From contig NZ_CP034783.1 in NCBI RefSeq assembly GCF_006094435.1, forward strand, positions 2,135,001-2,199,000: 64,000 nt of DNA, written 5' to 3'. The notes under the pieces are model-generated. The model was not told the origin of the DNA and did no database searches. It was given only the letters and a program-made list of their open reading frames with translations. Within the stretch, counting starts at the first letter, position 1, and each line of letters starts with the position of its first letter. Positions 1 to 8,246 of the stretch are shown one piece after another. Position numbers and translations under genes: made by a program. Source of the DNA: Pseudomonas sp. MPC6 (GTDB lineage: Bacteria; Pseudomonadota; Gammaproteobacteria; Pseudomonadales; Pseudomonadaceae).

Positions 1-597
1 GGGCGGGTAGTCGAGCTGCGTGATCTGCCGTTGCTCGATCTGCCGATGGAAAACGCCGCGCTGGCGCTGCAAGCCTATCTGCTGCTCGACCTGCCTTGGG
101 ACGATGCGCAGATCAGGGCTGCCCTGCAAGCAACGCGGGTGGTCGGTCGTCTCGATCGCCGCCAGTTCGATTGGCAGGGCAAGCGGCTGAACCTGTTGCT
201 GGACGTGGGGCACAACCCCCATGCGGCCGAATATCTGGCCCGCCGTCTGGCCAGCCAGCCCCCTGCCGGCAAGCGTCTGGCGGTGTTCGGCTTGCTGGCG
301 GACAAGGATCTGGATGGTGTTGTCGGCGAATTGAATGCTAGTGTCGAGCATTGGGCCGTCGCGCCGCTGGATTCGCCGCGGGCACGACCGGTCGGCGATT
401 TGCACCGGGCGCTACAGAACCTCGGCGCGTCGGTAACGTCCTATGACAGTGTGGCCGCCGCTCTGGAAGGCCAGTGTGCACAGGCGACGAACGACGACGA
501 GATTCTGTTGTTCGGATCATTTTATTGTGTCGCCGAGGCCCTCGAATGGCTGGCCCGGCGCTCCACGGAGGACGCGGCAAATGGCATTGCTGGATAA
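1..597 (+). CDS. folC: folylpolyglutamate synthase / dihydrofolate synthase, 3' part
   Basis: The gene enters the window already open; the C-terminal 198 residues are present. FolC is an ATP-dependent cytoplasmic Mur-ligase-family enzyme that adds glutamate to dihydropteroate and folates. The motif DVGHNPHAA, at about residues 68-76 of the fragment, is the conserved C-terminal-domain signature of FolC, and it is followed by a Rossmann-like stretch (KRLAVFGLLADKD). The stop codon lies inside the start of the next gene (17 nt overlap), so the two are probably translated in sequence. The N-terminal ATPase domain lies outside the window. Confidence 0.93.
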   Translation, partial: GRVVELRDLPLLDLPMENAALALQAYLLLDLPWDDAQIRAALQATRVVGRLDRRQFDWQGKRLNLLLDVGHNPHAAEYLARRLASQPPAGKRLAVFGLLADKDLDGVVGELNASVEHWAVAPLDSPRARPVGDLHRALQNLGASVTSYDSVAAALEGQCAQATNDDEILLFGSFYCVAEALEWLARRSTEDAANGIAG

Positions 598-1255
598 GGC
601 ATACAAACAGCGCATGGTCGGCGCCCTGGTTCTGGTGGCGCTGGCGGTGATTTTCCTGCCGATGCTGTTTTCCCGCCAGGACGAACAGCGTCAGGTGAGC
701 GTCGAGGCGCCGGCCGCCCCGCAAGCGCCTGTAGTGCCACAAGTGCAGGTCGAGCCGGTGGTGGTGCCCGAGCCGCAAGCCTTGCCGCAGGAGCCGGTGC
801 CGAGCGACGATGAAATCGCTCAGCAGGAGCAACCATCGACGCCGATTGCCCCGAGTGCGCCAGTAGCGCCGGCCCCCGCCGCCAAACCGGTGACACCGGC
901 TCCGGCACCCGTGCCGACGAACAAGCCGACCACTGCGCCGTCCCAGCCGATCACGGCCGGGCCGGGTGCATCGGGCAAACCGGGTACCACCCAGAGCCGG
1001 GTCGACGCCAACGGCCTGTCGGTCAGCTGGTCGGTGCAAGTGGCCAGCCTGGCGAACCGGGCCAGCGCCGAAAGCCTGCAGAAAAAGCTGCGCAGCCAGG
1101 GCTACAACGCCTATATCCGCGCGGCCGACGGCAAGAACCGGGTGTTCGTCGGGCCGCTGATCGAGCGCGCGGAGGCCGATCGCCTGCGTGACTTGCTGAG
1201 TCGCCAGCAGAACCTCAAGGGCTTTGTCGTGCGTTTCCAGCCGGAACGCGGTTAA
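581..1255 (+). CDS. SPOR-domain inner-membrane protein (DedD-like)
   Basis: A 224-residue bitopic membrane protein. A short basic N-terminus is followed by one transmembrane segment (about residues 12-31) and a long periplasmic linker rich in Pro, Ala and Val. A C-terminal SPOR domain (about 150-220) begins SVQVASLANRASAE. SPOR domains bind denuded peptidoglycan at the division septum, so a division-associated role like that of E. coli DedD is likely. The ATG at 581 was chosen because the basic-TM start follows it directly and it overlaps folC, as in other pseudomonads. The order folC-SPOR-cvpA-purF matches both Pseudomonas and E. coli (folC-dedD-cvpA-purF). Confidence 0.9.
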   Translation: MALLDKAYKQRMVGALVLVALAVIFLPMLFSRQDEQRQVSVEAPAAPQAPVVPQVQVEPVVVPEPQALPQEPVPSDDEIAQQEQPSTPIAPSAPVAPAPAAKPVTPAPAPVPTNKPTTAPSQPITAGPGASGKPGTTQSRVDANGLSVSWSVQVASLANRASAESLQKKLRSQGYNAYIRAADGKNRVFVGPLIERAEADRLRDLLSRQQNLKGFVVRFQPERG

Positions 1256-1294
1256 AACTATCGCGCCGATTTGTAATGCACGGTTAATCGCAGC

Positions 1295-1323
1295 TTACCG
1301 ATAAGCATGGGCTCTGCTAAAAT
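1295..1323 (+). promoter_or_regulatory. candidate sigma-70 promoter for cvpA-purF
   Basis: TTACCG (1295-1300) and TAAAAT (1318-1323) are separated by exactly 17 bp and end 30 bp before the cvpA start. The -10 matches consensus at 5/6 positions; the -35 is weak (3/6). Assigned by inspection only. Confidence 0.4.
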
Positions 1324-1353
1324 GCGCCGCCTTATCCGTCTGTAGGCTGCACT

Positions 1354-1914
1354 GTGCCATTTACCTGGGTTGATTGGGCGATTGTTGCCATCGTCGCCAT
1401 CTCCGCATTGATCAGTCTGAGCCGCGGCTTCGTCAAGGAAGCATTATCGCTGGTGACCTGGATCATCGCAGGAGTCGTCGCCTGGCTGTTCGGCGGTGCA
1501 TTGTCCGAATACCTCGTCGGGTACATCGAAACGCCATCGGCTCGTGTGATCACGGGCTGTGCCATCATGTTTGTCGCCACGCTGATCGTAGGCGCAATGA
1601 TCAATTATCTTATCGGCGAGTTGGTTCGCGTCACCGGGCTCTCCGGGACCGATCGATTCCTCGGCATGGCCTTCGGCGCCGCGCGTGGCGTGTTGCTGGT
1701 GGTCGTGGCGGTCGGGCTGTTGAGCCTGGGGCCGGTACAGCAGGACGAGTGGTGGAAGCAATCGCAACTCGTGCCAAAATTTTTATTGGTCGCTGACTGG
1801 TCCAAAAACCTGATTCTCGGGTGGAGCAGTCAGTGGCTGGCCAGCGGTATCAGCGTACCCGCTGAGATACCGTTCAAGGAGCACCTCTTGCCGACGGCCA
1901 AAACGCCTCAGTGA
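1354..1914 (+). CDS. cvpA: CvpA family membrane protein (colicin V production protein)
   Basis: A 186-residue inner-membrane protein with four hydrophobic segments, starting at GTG with MPFTWVDWAIVAIVAISALI. CvpA was named from its requirement for colicin V production in E. coli; its molecular function is still poorly defined. The gene sits 41 nt before purF, the same pair as in E. coli and Pseudomonas, and is probably cotranscribed with it from the promoter at 1295-1323. The C-terminal tail (about residues 150-186) is hydrophilic. The GTG start is chosen because the reading frame and the hydrophobic N-terminus begin there. Confidence 0.92.
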   Translation: MPFTWVDWAIVAIVAISALISLSRGFVKEALSLVTWIIAGVVAWLFGGALSEYLVGYIETPSARVITGCAIMFVATLIVGAMINYLIGELVRVTGLSGTDRFLGMAFGAARGVLLVVVAVGLLSLGPVQQDEWWKQSQLVPKFLLVADWSKNLILGWSSQWLASGISVPAEIPFKEHLLPTAKTPQ

Positions 1915-1955
1915 GTTGTGTTCAGTTCAGATCCATTAAGTAGGGGTTGCGTCGC

Positions 1956-3461
1956 ATGTGTGGCATCGTCGGTATCGTCGGTAAGTCGAACGTCAATCAG
2001 GCGCTGTATGACGCGCTAACCGTCCTCCAGCACCGCGGCCAGGACGCTGCCGGTATCGTGACCAGCCATGATGGCCGGTTATTCCTGCGCAAGGACAATG
2101 GCCTGGTGCGTGACGTGTTCCATCAGCGTCACATGCAGCGCCTGGTCGGCCACATGGGCATTGGCCATGTGCGTTACCCGACCGCGGGCAGCTCGACTTC
2201 GGCCGAAGCCCAACCGTTTTACGTCAACTCGCCTTACGGCATCACCCTGGCGCACAACGGTAACCTGACCAACGTTGAACAGCTGGCCAAGGAGATTTAC
2301 GAATCTGACCTGCGCCACGTCAACACCAACTCCGATTCGGAAGTGCTGCTCAACGTGTTCGCGCACGAGCTGGCCCAGCGCGGCAAGCTGCAGCCGACCG
2401 AAGAAGACGTCTTTGCGGCCGTCACCGACGTGCACAACCGTTGCGTCGGCGGTTACGCCGTGGTTGCGATGGTGACCGGTTACGGCATCGTCGGTTTCCG
2501 CGACCCGCATGGCATCCGCCCGATCGTGTTCGGCCAGCGTCACACCGACGAAGGCGTCGAGTACATGATCGCCTCCGAAAGCGTGTCCCTGGACGTGCTC
2601 GGTTTCACCCTGATTCGCGACCTCGCGCCGGGCGAAGCGGTCTACATCACTGAAGACGGCAAGCTGCACACCCGTCAGTGCGCGATCAACCCGTCCCTGA
2701 CCCCGTGCATTTTCGAACACGTCTACCTGGCGCGTCCGGATTCGATCATCGACGGCGTCTCGGTGTACAAGGCGCGCCTGCGCATGGGCGAGAAGCTCGC
2801 CGACAAGATCCTGCGCGAGCGTCCGGATCACGACATCGACGTGGTCATCCCGATCCCGGACACCAGCCGCACCGCGGCCCTGGAACTGGCGAACCACCTG
2901 GGCGTGAAGTTCCGCGAAGGCTTCGTGAAGAACCGCTACATCGGCCGGACCTTCATCATGCCGGGCCAGGCGGCACGGAAAAAATCCGTACGCCAGAAGC
3001 TCAACGCGATCGAACTGGAATTCCGCGGCAAGAACGTGATGCTGGTGGACGACTCGATCGTGCGCGGCACCACCTGCAAGCAGATCATCCAGATGGCGCG
3101 CGAAGCCGGCGCCAAGAACGTCTACTTCTGCTCCGCGGCACCGGCCGTGCGTTACCCGAACGTCTACGGCATCGACATGCCGAGCGCCCATGAACTGATC
3201 GCCCACAACCGTTCGACCCAGGACGTGGCCGACCTGATCGGCGCCGACTGGTTGATCTATCAGGACTTGCCTGACTTGATCGAAGCGGTCGGTGGCGGCA
3301 AGATCAAGATCGAGAAGTTCGATTGCGCGGTGTTCGACGGCCAGTACGTGACCGGCGACGTCGACGAGGCTTACCTGAACAAGATCGAGCAGGCGCGTAA
3401 CGATGCCTCCAAGGTCAAGACCCAGGCGGTCAGTGCGATCATCGATCTGTACAACAACTAA
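1956..3461 (+). CDS. purF: amidophosphoribosyltransferase
   Basis: A 501-residue enzyme for the first committed step of purine synthesis, converting PRPP plus glutamine to 5-phosphoribosylamine. The start is fixed by biology: Met is followed immediately by Cys (MCGIVGIVG), and this Cys must become the N-terminal Ntn-hydrolase nucleophile of the glutaminase domain. An in-frame codon nine bases upstream would bury it. The PRPP-binding signature [13 protein letters not shown] is at about residues 361-373. Length and motifs are normal for the family. The gene follows cvpA closely. A REP doublet lies immediately downstream. Confidence 0.97.
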   Translation: MCGIVGIVGKSNVNQALYDALTVLQHRGQDAAGIVTSHDGRLFLRKDNGLVRDVFHQRHMQRLVGHMGIGHVRYPTAGSSTSAEAQPFYVNSPYGITLAHNGNLTNVEQLAKEIYESDLRHVNTNSDSEVLLNVFAHELAQRGKLQPTEEDVFAAVTDVHNRCVGGYAVVAMVTGYGIVGFRDPHGIRPIVFGQRHTDEGVEYMIASESVSLDVLGFTLIRDLAPGEAVYITEDGKLHTRQCAINPSLTPCIFEHVYLARPDSIIDGVSVYKARLRMGEKLADKILRERPDHDIDVVIPIPDTSRTAALELANHLGVKFREGFVKNRYIGRTFIMPGQAARKKSVRQKLNAIELEFRGKNVMLVDDSIVRGTTCKQIIQMAREAGAKNVYFCSAAPAVRYPNVYGIDMPSAHELIAHNRSTQDVADLIGADWLIYQDLPDLIEAVGGGKIKIEKFDCAVFDGQYVTGDVDEAYLNKIEQARNDASKVKTQAVSAIIDLYNN

Positions 3462-3492
3462 TGTAACAACCGGCCTGTTGTGGGTGCGCTTG

Positions 3493-3617
3493 TGTGTAGG
3501 AGCTGGCTGGTGTAGGAGCTGGCTTGCCAGCGAATGGGGCGTCACATTCAACATCATAGTTGCCTGTGCCACCGTCTTCGCTGGCAAGCCAGCTCCTACA
3601 CAGGCCAGCTCCTACAG
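3493..3617. repeat. REPIN (inverted REP pair) with extra half-copies on both flanks
   Basis: A full REP unit (3511-3534, TGTAGGAGCTGGCTTGCC) faces an inverted full copy (3576-3600) across a 41-nt loop. Outside this pair, truncated copies of the same unit occur on the left (3493-3510) and right (3601-3617), giving a nested arrangement. It lies between purF and metZ, the usual extragenic location for Pseudomonas REP sequences. Confidence 0.85.
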
Positions 3618-3687
3618 GGGGCCCCCTCCAGGCCGGTTTTGTATCTATTACGCTTTTTATTTCAAGAGCAGGGCAAGGAGTGACAGC

Positions 3688-4899
3688 ATGAGTCAGGATT
3701 GGGATGCCGGTCGGCTGGACAGCGACCTCGAAGGCGTAGCGTTCGATACCCTGGCCGTCCGCGCCGGTCAGCACCGCACGCCGGAAGGCGAACACGGTGA
3801 TCCGATGTTCTTCACCTCCAGCTACGTATTCCGTACCGCTGCCGACGCGGCGGCTCGTTTTGCCGGGGAAGTGCCGGGCAACGTCTATTCGCGCTACACC
3901 AACCCGACCGTGCGCGCGTTCGAAGAGCGCATCGCCGCGCTGGAAAGCGCCGAGCAAGCGGTGGCCACGGCCACGGGCATGGCGGCAATCATGGCGGTGG
4001 TGATGAGCCTGTGCAGCGCCGGCGATCACGTGCTGGTATCGCGCAGCGTATTCGGCTCGACCATCAGCCTGTTCGAGAAGTACTTCAAGCGCTTCGGCAT
4101 CGAAGTCGACTACGTGCCCCTGGCGGACTTGTCCGGTTGGGATGCGGCGATCAAGGCCAATACCAAACTGCTGTTCGTCGAGTCGCCGTCCAACCCGCTG
4201 GCGGAGTTGGTGGACATCGCCGAGCTGTCGAACATCGCTCACGCCAAAGGCGCGATGCTGGTGGTCGACAACTGCTTCTGCACCCCGGCCTTGCAGCAAC
4301 CGCTGAAGCTGGGCGCGGACATCGTCGTGCACTCGGCGACCAAGTTCATCGACGGCCAGGGCCGTTGCATGGGCGGCGTGGTCGCCGGTCGTAGCGAACA
4401 GATGAAAGAAGTGGTCGGTTTCCTGCGCACGGCCGGGCCGACCCTGAGCCCGTTCAACGCCTGGATCTTCCTCAAGGGCCTGGAAACCCTGGGCCTGCGG
4501 ATGAAGGCCCATTGTGCCAACGCCCAGCAGCTGGCCGAGTGGCTGGAGCGGCAGGACGGCATCGAGAAAGTCCATTACGCCGGCCTCGAGAGCCACCCGC
4601 AGCACGCACTGGCCTTGCGTCAGCAGAAGGGCTTCGGCGCGGTAGTGAGCTTCGAGGTCAAGGGCGGCAAAGAGGGCGCCTGGCGCTTTATCGATGCGAC
4701 GCGCCTGATTTCCATCACCGCCAACCTCGGCGACACCAAGACCACCATCACTCACCCGAGCACCACCTCCCACGGCCGTCTGGCGCCGCAGGAGCGTGAA
4801 GCCGCGGGCATCCGTGACAGCCTGATCCGCATCGCGGTCGGCCTGGAAGACGTGGCAGACCTGCAAGCCGATCTGGCGCGCGGCCTGGCTGCGCTGTGA
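3688..4899 (+). CDS. metZ: O-succinylhomoserine sulfhydrylase
   Basis: A 403-residue PLP enzyme of the Cys/Met-metabolism family that makes homocysteine from O-succinylhomoserine and sulfide in methionine biosynthesis. The PLP lysine is in [15 protein letters not shown] (Lys about 219), and the [19 protein letters not shown] region is typical of this family. The ATG at 3688 follows a Shine-Dalgarno AAGGAG; an upstream extension would run through the REP element and is rejected. The position after purF, with an overlapping dehydrogenase gene downstream, matches the Pseudomonas arrangement. Confidence 0.95.
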   Translation: MSQDWDAGRLDSDLEGVAFDTLAVRAGQHRTPEGEHGDPMFFTSSYVFRTAADAAARFAGEVPGNVYSRYTNPTVRAFEERIAALESAEQAVATATGMAAIMAVVMSLCSAGDHVLVSRSVFGSTISLFEKYFKRFGIEVDYVPLADLSGWDAAIKANTKLLFVESPSNPLAELVDIAELSNIAHAKGAMLVVDNCFCTPALQQPLKLGADIVVHSATKFIDGQGRCMGGVVAGRSEQMKEVVGFLRTAGPTLSPFNAWIFLKGLETLGLRMKAHCANAQQLAEWLERQDGIEKVHYAGLESHPQHALALRQQKGFGAVVSFEVKGGKEGAWRFIDATRLISITANLGDTKTTITHPSTTSHGRLAPQEREAAGIRDSLIRIAVGLEDVADLQADLARGLAAL

Positions 4900-5672
4900 T
4901 CCAATTGTCGACGCCGGGCACCGGCACCAACGGCCGCGTCGCCCTGGTCACCGGGGCTGCGCGCGGCATCGGCCTGGGCATTGCGGCGTGGTTGATCAGC
5001 GAAGGCTGGCAAGTGGTGCTGACCGACCTGGACCGGGCACGGGGCTCGAAAGTGGCGAAGGTGCTGGGCGACAACGCCTGGTTCATCGCCATGGACGTCT
5101 CCAGCGAAGGGCAGGTGGCGCTGGGCGTCGCCGAAGTGCTGGGGCAATTCGGCCGACTGGATGCGCTGGTGTGCAACGCGGCAGTAGCCGATCCGCATAA
5201 CATCACCCTCGAAAGCCTCGATCTGGCGTACTGGAACCGGGTGCTGGCGGTGAACCTCAGCGGGCCGATGCTGTTGGCCAAGCACTGCGCGCCGTACCTG
5301 CGCGCGCACAGCGGGGCGATCGTCAACCTGGCCTCGACCCGCGCCGGGCAGTCGGAGCCCGACACCGAGGCCTACGCGGCGAGCAAGGGCGGCCTGTTGG
5401 CCCTGACACACGCCCTGGCGATCAGCCTCGGGCCGGAAATCCGCGTCAACGCGGTCAGCCCGGGCTGGATCGATGCGCGAGACCCGTCGGTGCGCCGTGC
5501 CGAGCCGCTGACCGACGCCGACCATGCCCAGCATCCGGCGGGCAGGGTAGGGACGGTCGAGGACGTGGCGGCGATGGTGGCGTGGTTGCTGTCGAAGAAT
5601 GCCGGGTTTGTCACGGGGCAGGAGTTCGTGGTGGATGGCGGGATGACCAAGAAGATGATTTATAGCGAGTAG
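4896..5672 (+). CDS. short-chain dehydrogenase/reductase
   Basis: A 258-residue classical SDR. The cofactor motif TGAARGIG is at residues 19-26, an NAA motif lies in LVCNAAVAD, the catalytic Ser is in VNLASTRA, and the YAASK catalytic motif is at about 160-164. The GTG start overlaps the metZ stop codon (GTGA, 4 nt), implying translational coupling. The substrate cannot be read from the sequence. The same gene follows metZ in other pseudomonads, but no role in methionine synthesis is established. Confidence 0.88.
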   Translation: MIQLSTPGTGTNGRVALVTGAARGIGLGIAAWLISEGWQVVLTDLDRARGSKVAKVLGDNAWFIAMDVSSEGQVALGVAEVLGQFGRLDALVCNAAVADPHNITLESLDLAYWNRVLAVNLSGPMLLAKHCAPYLRAHSGAIVNLASTRAGQSEPDTEAYAASKGGLLALTHALAISLGPEIRVNAVSPGWIDARDPSVRRAEPLTDADHAQHPAGRVGTVEDVAAMVAWLLSKNAGFVTGQEFVVDGGMTKKMIYSE

Positions 5673-5720
5673 TAGGGCGGGAGAGTTGTCCCCAGCATTG
5701 ATGTTGAATGTGCCGCCCTC

Positions 5721-5812
5721 TTCGCGGGCAAGCCCGCTCCCACAGTGATCTAAGGTGTGCACACTATTTTTCACACACTGGATAACCCTGTGGGAGCGGG
5801 CTTGCCCGCGAA
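5721..5812. repeat. REPIN, second REP subfamily
   Basis: Inverted pair of a REP subtype with core GTGGGAGCGGGCTTGCCCGC (left arm 5721-5745 inverted, right arm 5788-5812), separated by about 42 nt. It fills most of the gap between the dehydrogenase and the tRNA promoter. Confidence 0.82.
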
Positions 5813-5906
5813 GGCGGTCTGACTGCAAAAGGATGATTGTGGGTAATGCCATCACCTTGCGAAATGACACGATTTTGTCTTTTTCAGAAAAACTTCAAGC
5901 AGGCTA

Positions 5907-5935
5907 TTGACTTAGCTTCGTTAGATGCGTAAATT
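5907..5935 (+). promoter_or_regulatory. promoter of the tRNA-Val/tRNA-Asp operon
   Basis: TTGACT (5907-5912) and TAAATT (5930-5935) are separated by 17 bp and lie 21 bp upstream of the first tRNA. Both hexamers match sigma-70 consensus well, as expected for stable RNA genes. Confidence 0.65.
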
Positions 5936-5956
5936 TCGCGGCCTCAGAGAAGCAAA

Positions 5957-6032
5957 GGGTGATTAGCTCAGCTGGGAGAGCGTCTGCCTTACAAGCAGAA
6001 TGTCGGCGGTTCGATCCCGTCATCACCCACCA
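5957..6032 (+). tRNA. tRNA-Val (anticodon TAC)
   Basis: A 76-nt tRNA including the encoded CCA. The acceptor stem GGGTGAT pairs perfectly with ATCACCC. The anticodon loop CTTACAA sits on a TCTGC/GCAGA stem, and the T-loop TTCGATC is standard. It is the first gene of a three-tRNA cluster. Confidence 0.97.
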
Positions 6033-6086
6033 CTTCTTGAGAATCTTGCGCAAGCAAGAAGGAAGCTGAAAAGCCTCCACCGACGC

Positions 6087-6163
6087 GCAGCGGTAGTTCA
6101 GTCGGTTAGAATACCGGCCTGTCACGCCGGGGGTCGCGGGTTCGAGTCCCGTCCGCTGCGCCA
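6087..6163 (+). tRNA. tRNA-Asp (anticodon GTC), copy 1
   Basis: 77 nt including CCA. The acceptor stem GCAGCGG pairs with CCGCTGC, the discriminator base is G, and the anticodon loop is CTGTCAC. It is identical to copy 2. Confidence 0.97.
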
Positions 6164-6256
6164 TATTTGCGAGTCAGGTGTTACCTGGCTCGAGATTGAA
6201 AAGCCTCGAAGCTTTCCAGTCACACGAGTTACCTGGACGCAAGTCCACAGCGATAC

Positions 6257-6333
6257 GCAGCGGTAGTTCAGTCGGTTAGAATACCGGCCTGTCACGCCGG
6301 GGGTCGCGGGTTCGAGTCCCGTCCGCTGCGCCA
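6257..6333 (+). tRNA. tRNA-Asp (anticodon GTC), copy 2
   Basis: Exact 77-nt copy of the tRNA-Asp at 6087-6163. A short stretch TGAAAAGCCTC also recurs upstream of each copy, which suggests a tandem duplication. This is the last gene before the terminator and the siderophore locus. Confidence 0.97.
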
Positions 6334-6418
6334 TATCTGCACCAAGGCCCACTGAACGCCTGGGTGCTACGAAGAAGATTGCTGGCTAGCCAGTGTCTGA
6401 TTCGAGTCGATAGCAAAG

Positions 6419-6446
6419 ACCCTGGTCGAAAGACCGGGGTTTTTTG
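6419..6446 (+). terminator. rho-independent terminator of the tRNA operon
   Basis: Stem CCCTGGTC / GACCGGGG (8 bp, one T-G pair) with a GAAA tetraloop, followed by a run of T (6440-6445). Confidence 0.85.
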
Positions 6447-6652
6447 TGCCTGCGATTTGGCTTTTGCTCCTTTTCCCTCGCGCCGCCTCTCATGTTCGTG
6501 CCCGTCGATCCGGTAGGCGCGCTGATCCTGGCTTCTTCAACGCTGGCGCTCAAAAGGGCCCAGCCCGGCTCAGCCGGGGCCTGCGTGGCCGATGCTGCCC
6601 GGCTTTCATTCAGCTCACCCCATTATTCCCCAGGGTAAACCGCATAAAAGGC

Positions 6653-6695
6653 TTGGTTTGAACTAACAACACTAATTAGAATGAGTCGCATTTAA
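6653..6695 (+). promoter_or_regulatory. candidate promoter with weak Fur-like site before the ECF sigma gene
   Basis: TTGGTT (6653-6658) and TAGAAT (6677-6682) are 18 bp apart. An AT-rich imperfect inverted repeat around AATGAGTCGCATT (6677-6695) overlaps the -10 and resembles a Fur box only weakly (about 9 of 19 positions). Iron control is expected for this locus, but the site itself is not compelling. The rest of the interval 6447-6652 shows no gene. Confidence 0.35.
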
Positions 6696-6722
6696 AATAT
6701 TTCCTGCGCAGGGTTCCTTGAC

Positions 6723-7232
6723 ATGAGTGAAGCAGCGATGCCGGCGGCGCAAAATTTCCACGACTTGTACCGCGACCATCGTAGCTGGCTGGAAAGCTGG
6801 CTGAGGCGACGCATGAGCAATGGCAGCGATGCGGCGGACCTGAGCCAGGATACTTTCGTGCGAGTGCTCGCCAGTTCCCAGCGCATTGCCGACCTGCAGG
6901 AACCCCGCGCCTATCTGGCGACCGTCGGCAAGCGGCTGCTGGCCAACTTCTATCAGCGGCGCAGTCTCGAACAAGCCTACCTCGATGCCCTGGCGCTGCT
7001 GCCGGAGGAGTGTGCGCCGTCGCCCGAGCAACGCTGGTTGCTGTTGGAAACCCTGCAAGCCCTGGACGAATTGCTTGATGGATTGCCGGTCGCGGTGCGA
7101 CGGGCCTTTCTCTGGAGCCAGCTGGAAGGCCTGGGTTATGCCGAGATCGCCGAGCGCCTGCAAGTCTCGCAGCGCACGATCAAACGCTACATGGCCCAAG
7201 CCTACGAACATTGCCTGCTGGTGGAATGGTGA
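6723..7232 (+). CDS. acsS: ECF sigma factor, FecI type (AcsS-like)
   Basis: A 169-residue sigma factor with only regions 2 (about 10-75; DAADLSQDTFVRVL) and 4 (about 115-160; LGYAEIAERLQVSQRTIKRYM). It belongs to the FecI class of iron-starvation sigma factors. It is followed, with a 7-nt overlap, by a FecR anti-sigma gene and then by a receptor with a signalling domain, so it should respond to ferric-siderophore binding. In P. syringae the homologous locus is controlled by the sigma factor AcsS, hence the symbol, which is assigned from gene context rather than from a search. Confidence 0.85.
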   Translation: MSEAAMPAAQNFHDLYRDHRSWLESWLRRRMSNGSDAADLSQDTFVRVLASSQRIADLQEPRAYLATVGKRLLANFYQRRSLEQAYLDALALLPEECAPSPEQRWLLLETLQALDELLDGLPVAVRRAFLWSQLEGLGYAEIAERLQVSQRTIKRYMAQAYEHCLLVEW

Positions 7233-8179
7233 TCGCTTCGCCCCCTTCGGCCGAAGCCCGCCAAGTCGTGCGAGCCGCCGCTCAATGGCTGGCACTCATG
7301 GAATCGGGCGCCGCCAATGACCGTGACCGGGCCAATCTGCAGCACTGGCGTGACAGCCATCCCAGTCACGAACAGGCCTGGCAGAAGGCCCAGCTGTTGC
7401 GCCAACGCTTTGCCGACCTGCCGTCGACACTGGCCATGGCCAGCCTGGATCGGCCGCAGGCCAGTCGGCGCCAGGTGCTCAAGCGCGCCGTGGGGGCGGT
7501 GGCGTTGGTGCCGACCGCCTGGCTGATCAGCCGGCAGCTGCCGCTGGATGCCTGGCGCGCCGACCTGCGCACCGCCACCGGGGAGGGCAAAAAAGTCCAG
7601 TTGGCCGATGGCAGCTCGCTGCAATTGAACACCGCGAGTGCCGTCGATATCGACTTGAAGCACCGGCGACTGACCCTGGTGGAAGGCGAGATAGCGCTGA
7701 ACGTGCCCGGGACCTCGCCGCTGACGATCCAGACGCACTTCGGCCAAGTGGTCGTCAGTCAGAGCCAGGTCTGCGTGCGTCAGGGGCAGACGGGGTGCAA
7801 GGTGTCGGTGCTCAAAGGCGCGGTGCAGTTGCAGCCATTGCGCGGCCCGGTCTTTTCGTTGCGCGCCGGCCAGCAAGTCAGCCTGCTGGCGGCGGGGGCC
7901 GGTGCGGTGGAGCCATTCGACGTGCTCGCCCCCGGCTGGCGTGACGGCGTGCTGATGGCGCAGAACCAGCCCCTGGGGGATTTTCTGCGGGAACTCGGCA
8001 GCTATCGCCCGGGCGTGTTGCGCTGGGAGCCGGCGCTCGAATCCCTGCGCGTCACCGGCAGTTTCCGTCTGGAAGACACCGATCGCATCCTGTCGTTGCT
8101 GGCGTCCAGCTTGCCGCTGGAGGTGCATAGGCGCACCCGGTATTGGGTGACCTTGCGGTCGCGCAAAAATACTGCATGA
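7226..8179 (+). CDS. FecR-type anti-sigma factor
   Basis: A 317-residue inner-membrane regulator. The N-terminal cytoplasmic part (about 1-78) carries the W-containing DUF4880-like region (LQHWRDSHPSHEQAWQKAQ). One transmembrane segment lies at about 85-102. A periplasmic FecR domain follows (TATGEGKKVQLADGSSLQL...). The far C-terminus has an STN-like stretch, the part that contacts the receptor signalling domain in this family. The ATG at 7226 overlaps the end of the sigma gene. It should hold the sigma factor and transmit the receptor signal. Confidence 0.87.
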   Translation: MVIASPPSAEARQVVRAAAQWLALMESGAANDRDRANLQHWRDSHPSHEQAWQKAQLLRQRFADLPSTLAMASLDRPQASRRQVLKRAVGAVALVPTAWLISRQLPLDAWRADLRTATGEGKKVQLADGSSLQLNTASAVDIDLKHRRLTLVEGEIALNVPGTSPLTIQTHFGQVVVSQSQVCVRQGQTGCKVSVLKGAVQLQPLRGPVFSLRAGQQVSLLAAGAGAVEPFDVLAPGWRDGVLMAQNQPLGDFLRELGSYRPGVLRWEPALESLRVTGSFRLEDTDRILSLLASSLPLEVHRRTRYWVTLRSRKNTA

Positions 8180-8246
8180 GGGCTGTCCCTTTTTTTCGCG
8201 CCGCTTGTCATTCAAGGCAAGTGAAACGAAATCAGAGAGATTCTCA

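Noticed and set aside
2079..3587. 502-codon minus-strand frame opposite purF
   Set aside because: Shadow of purF; no ribosome-binding site, composition or domain supports it.
5904..6352. Short coding frames over the tRNA cluster
   Set aside because: They translate tRNA genes and their flanks; identical peptides arise from the duplicated tRNA-Asp.
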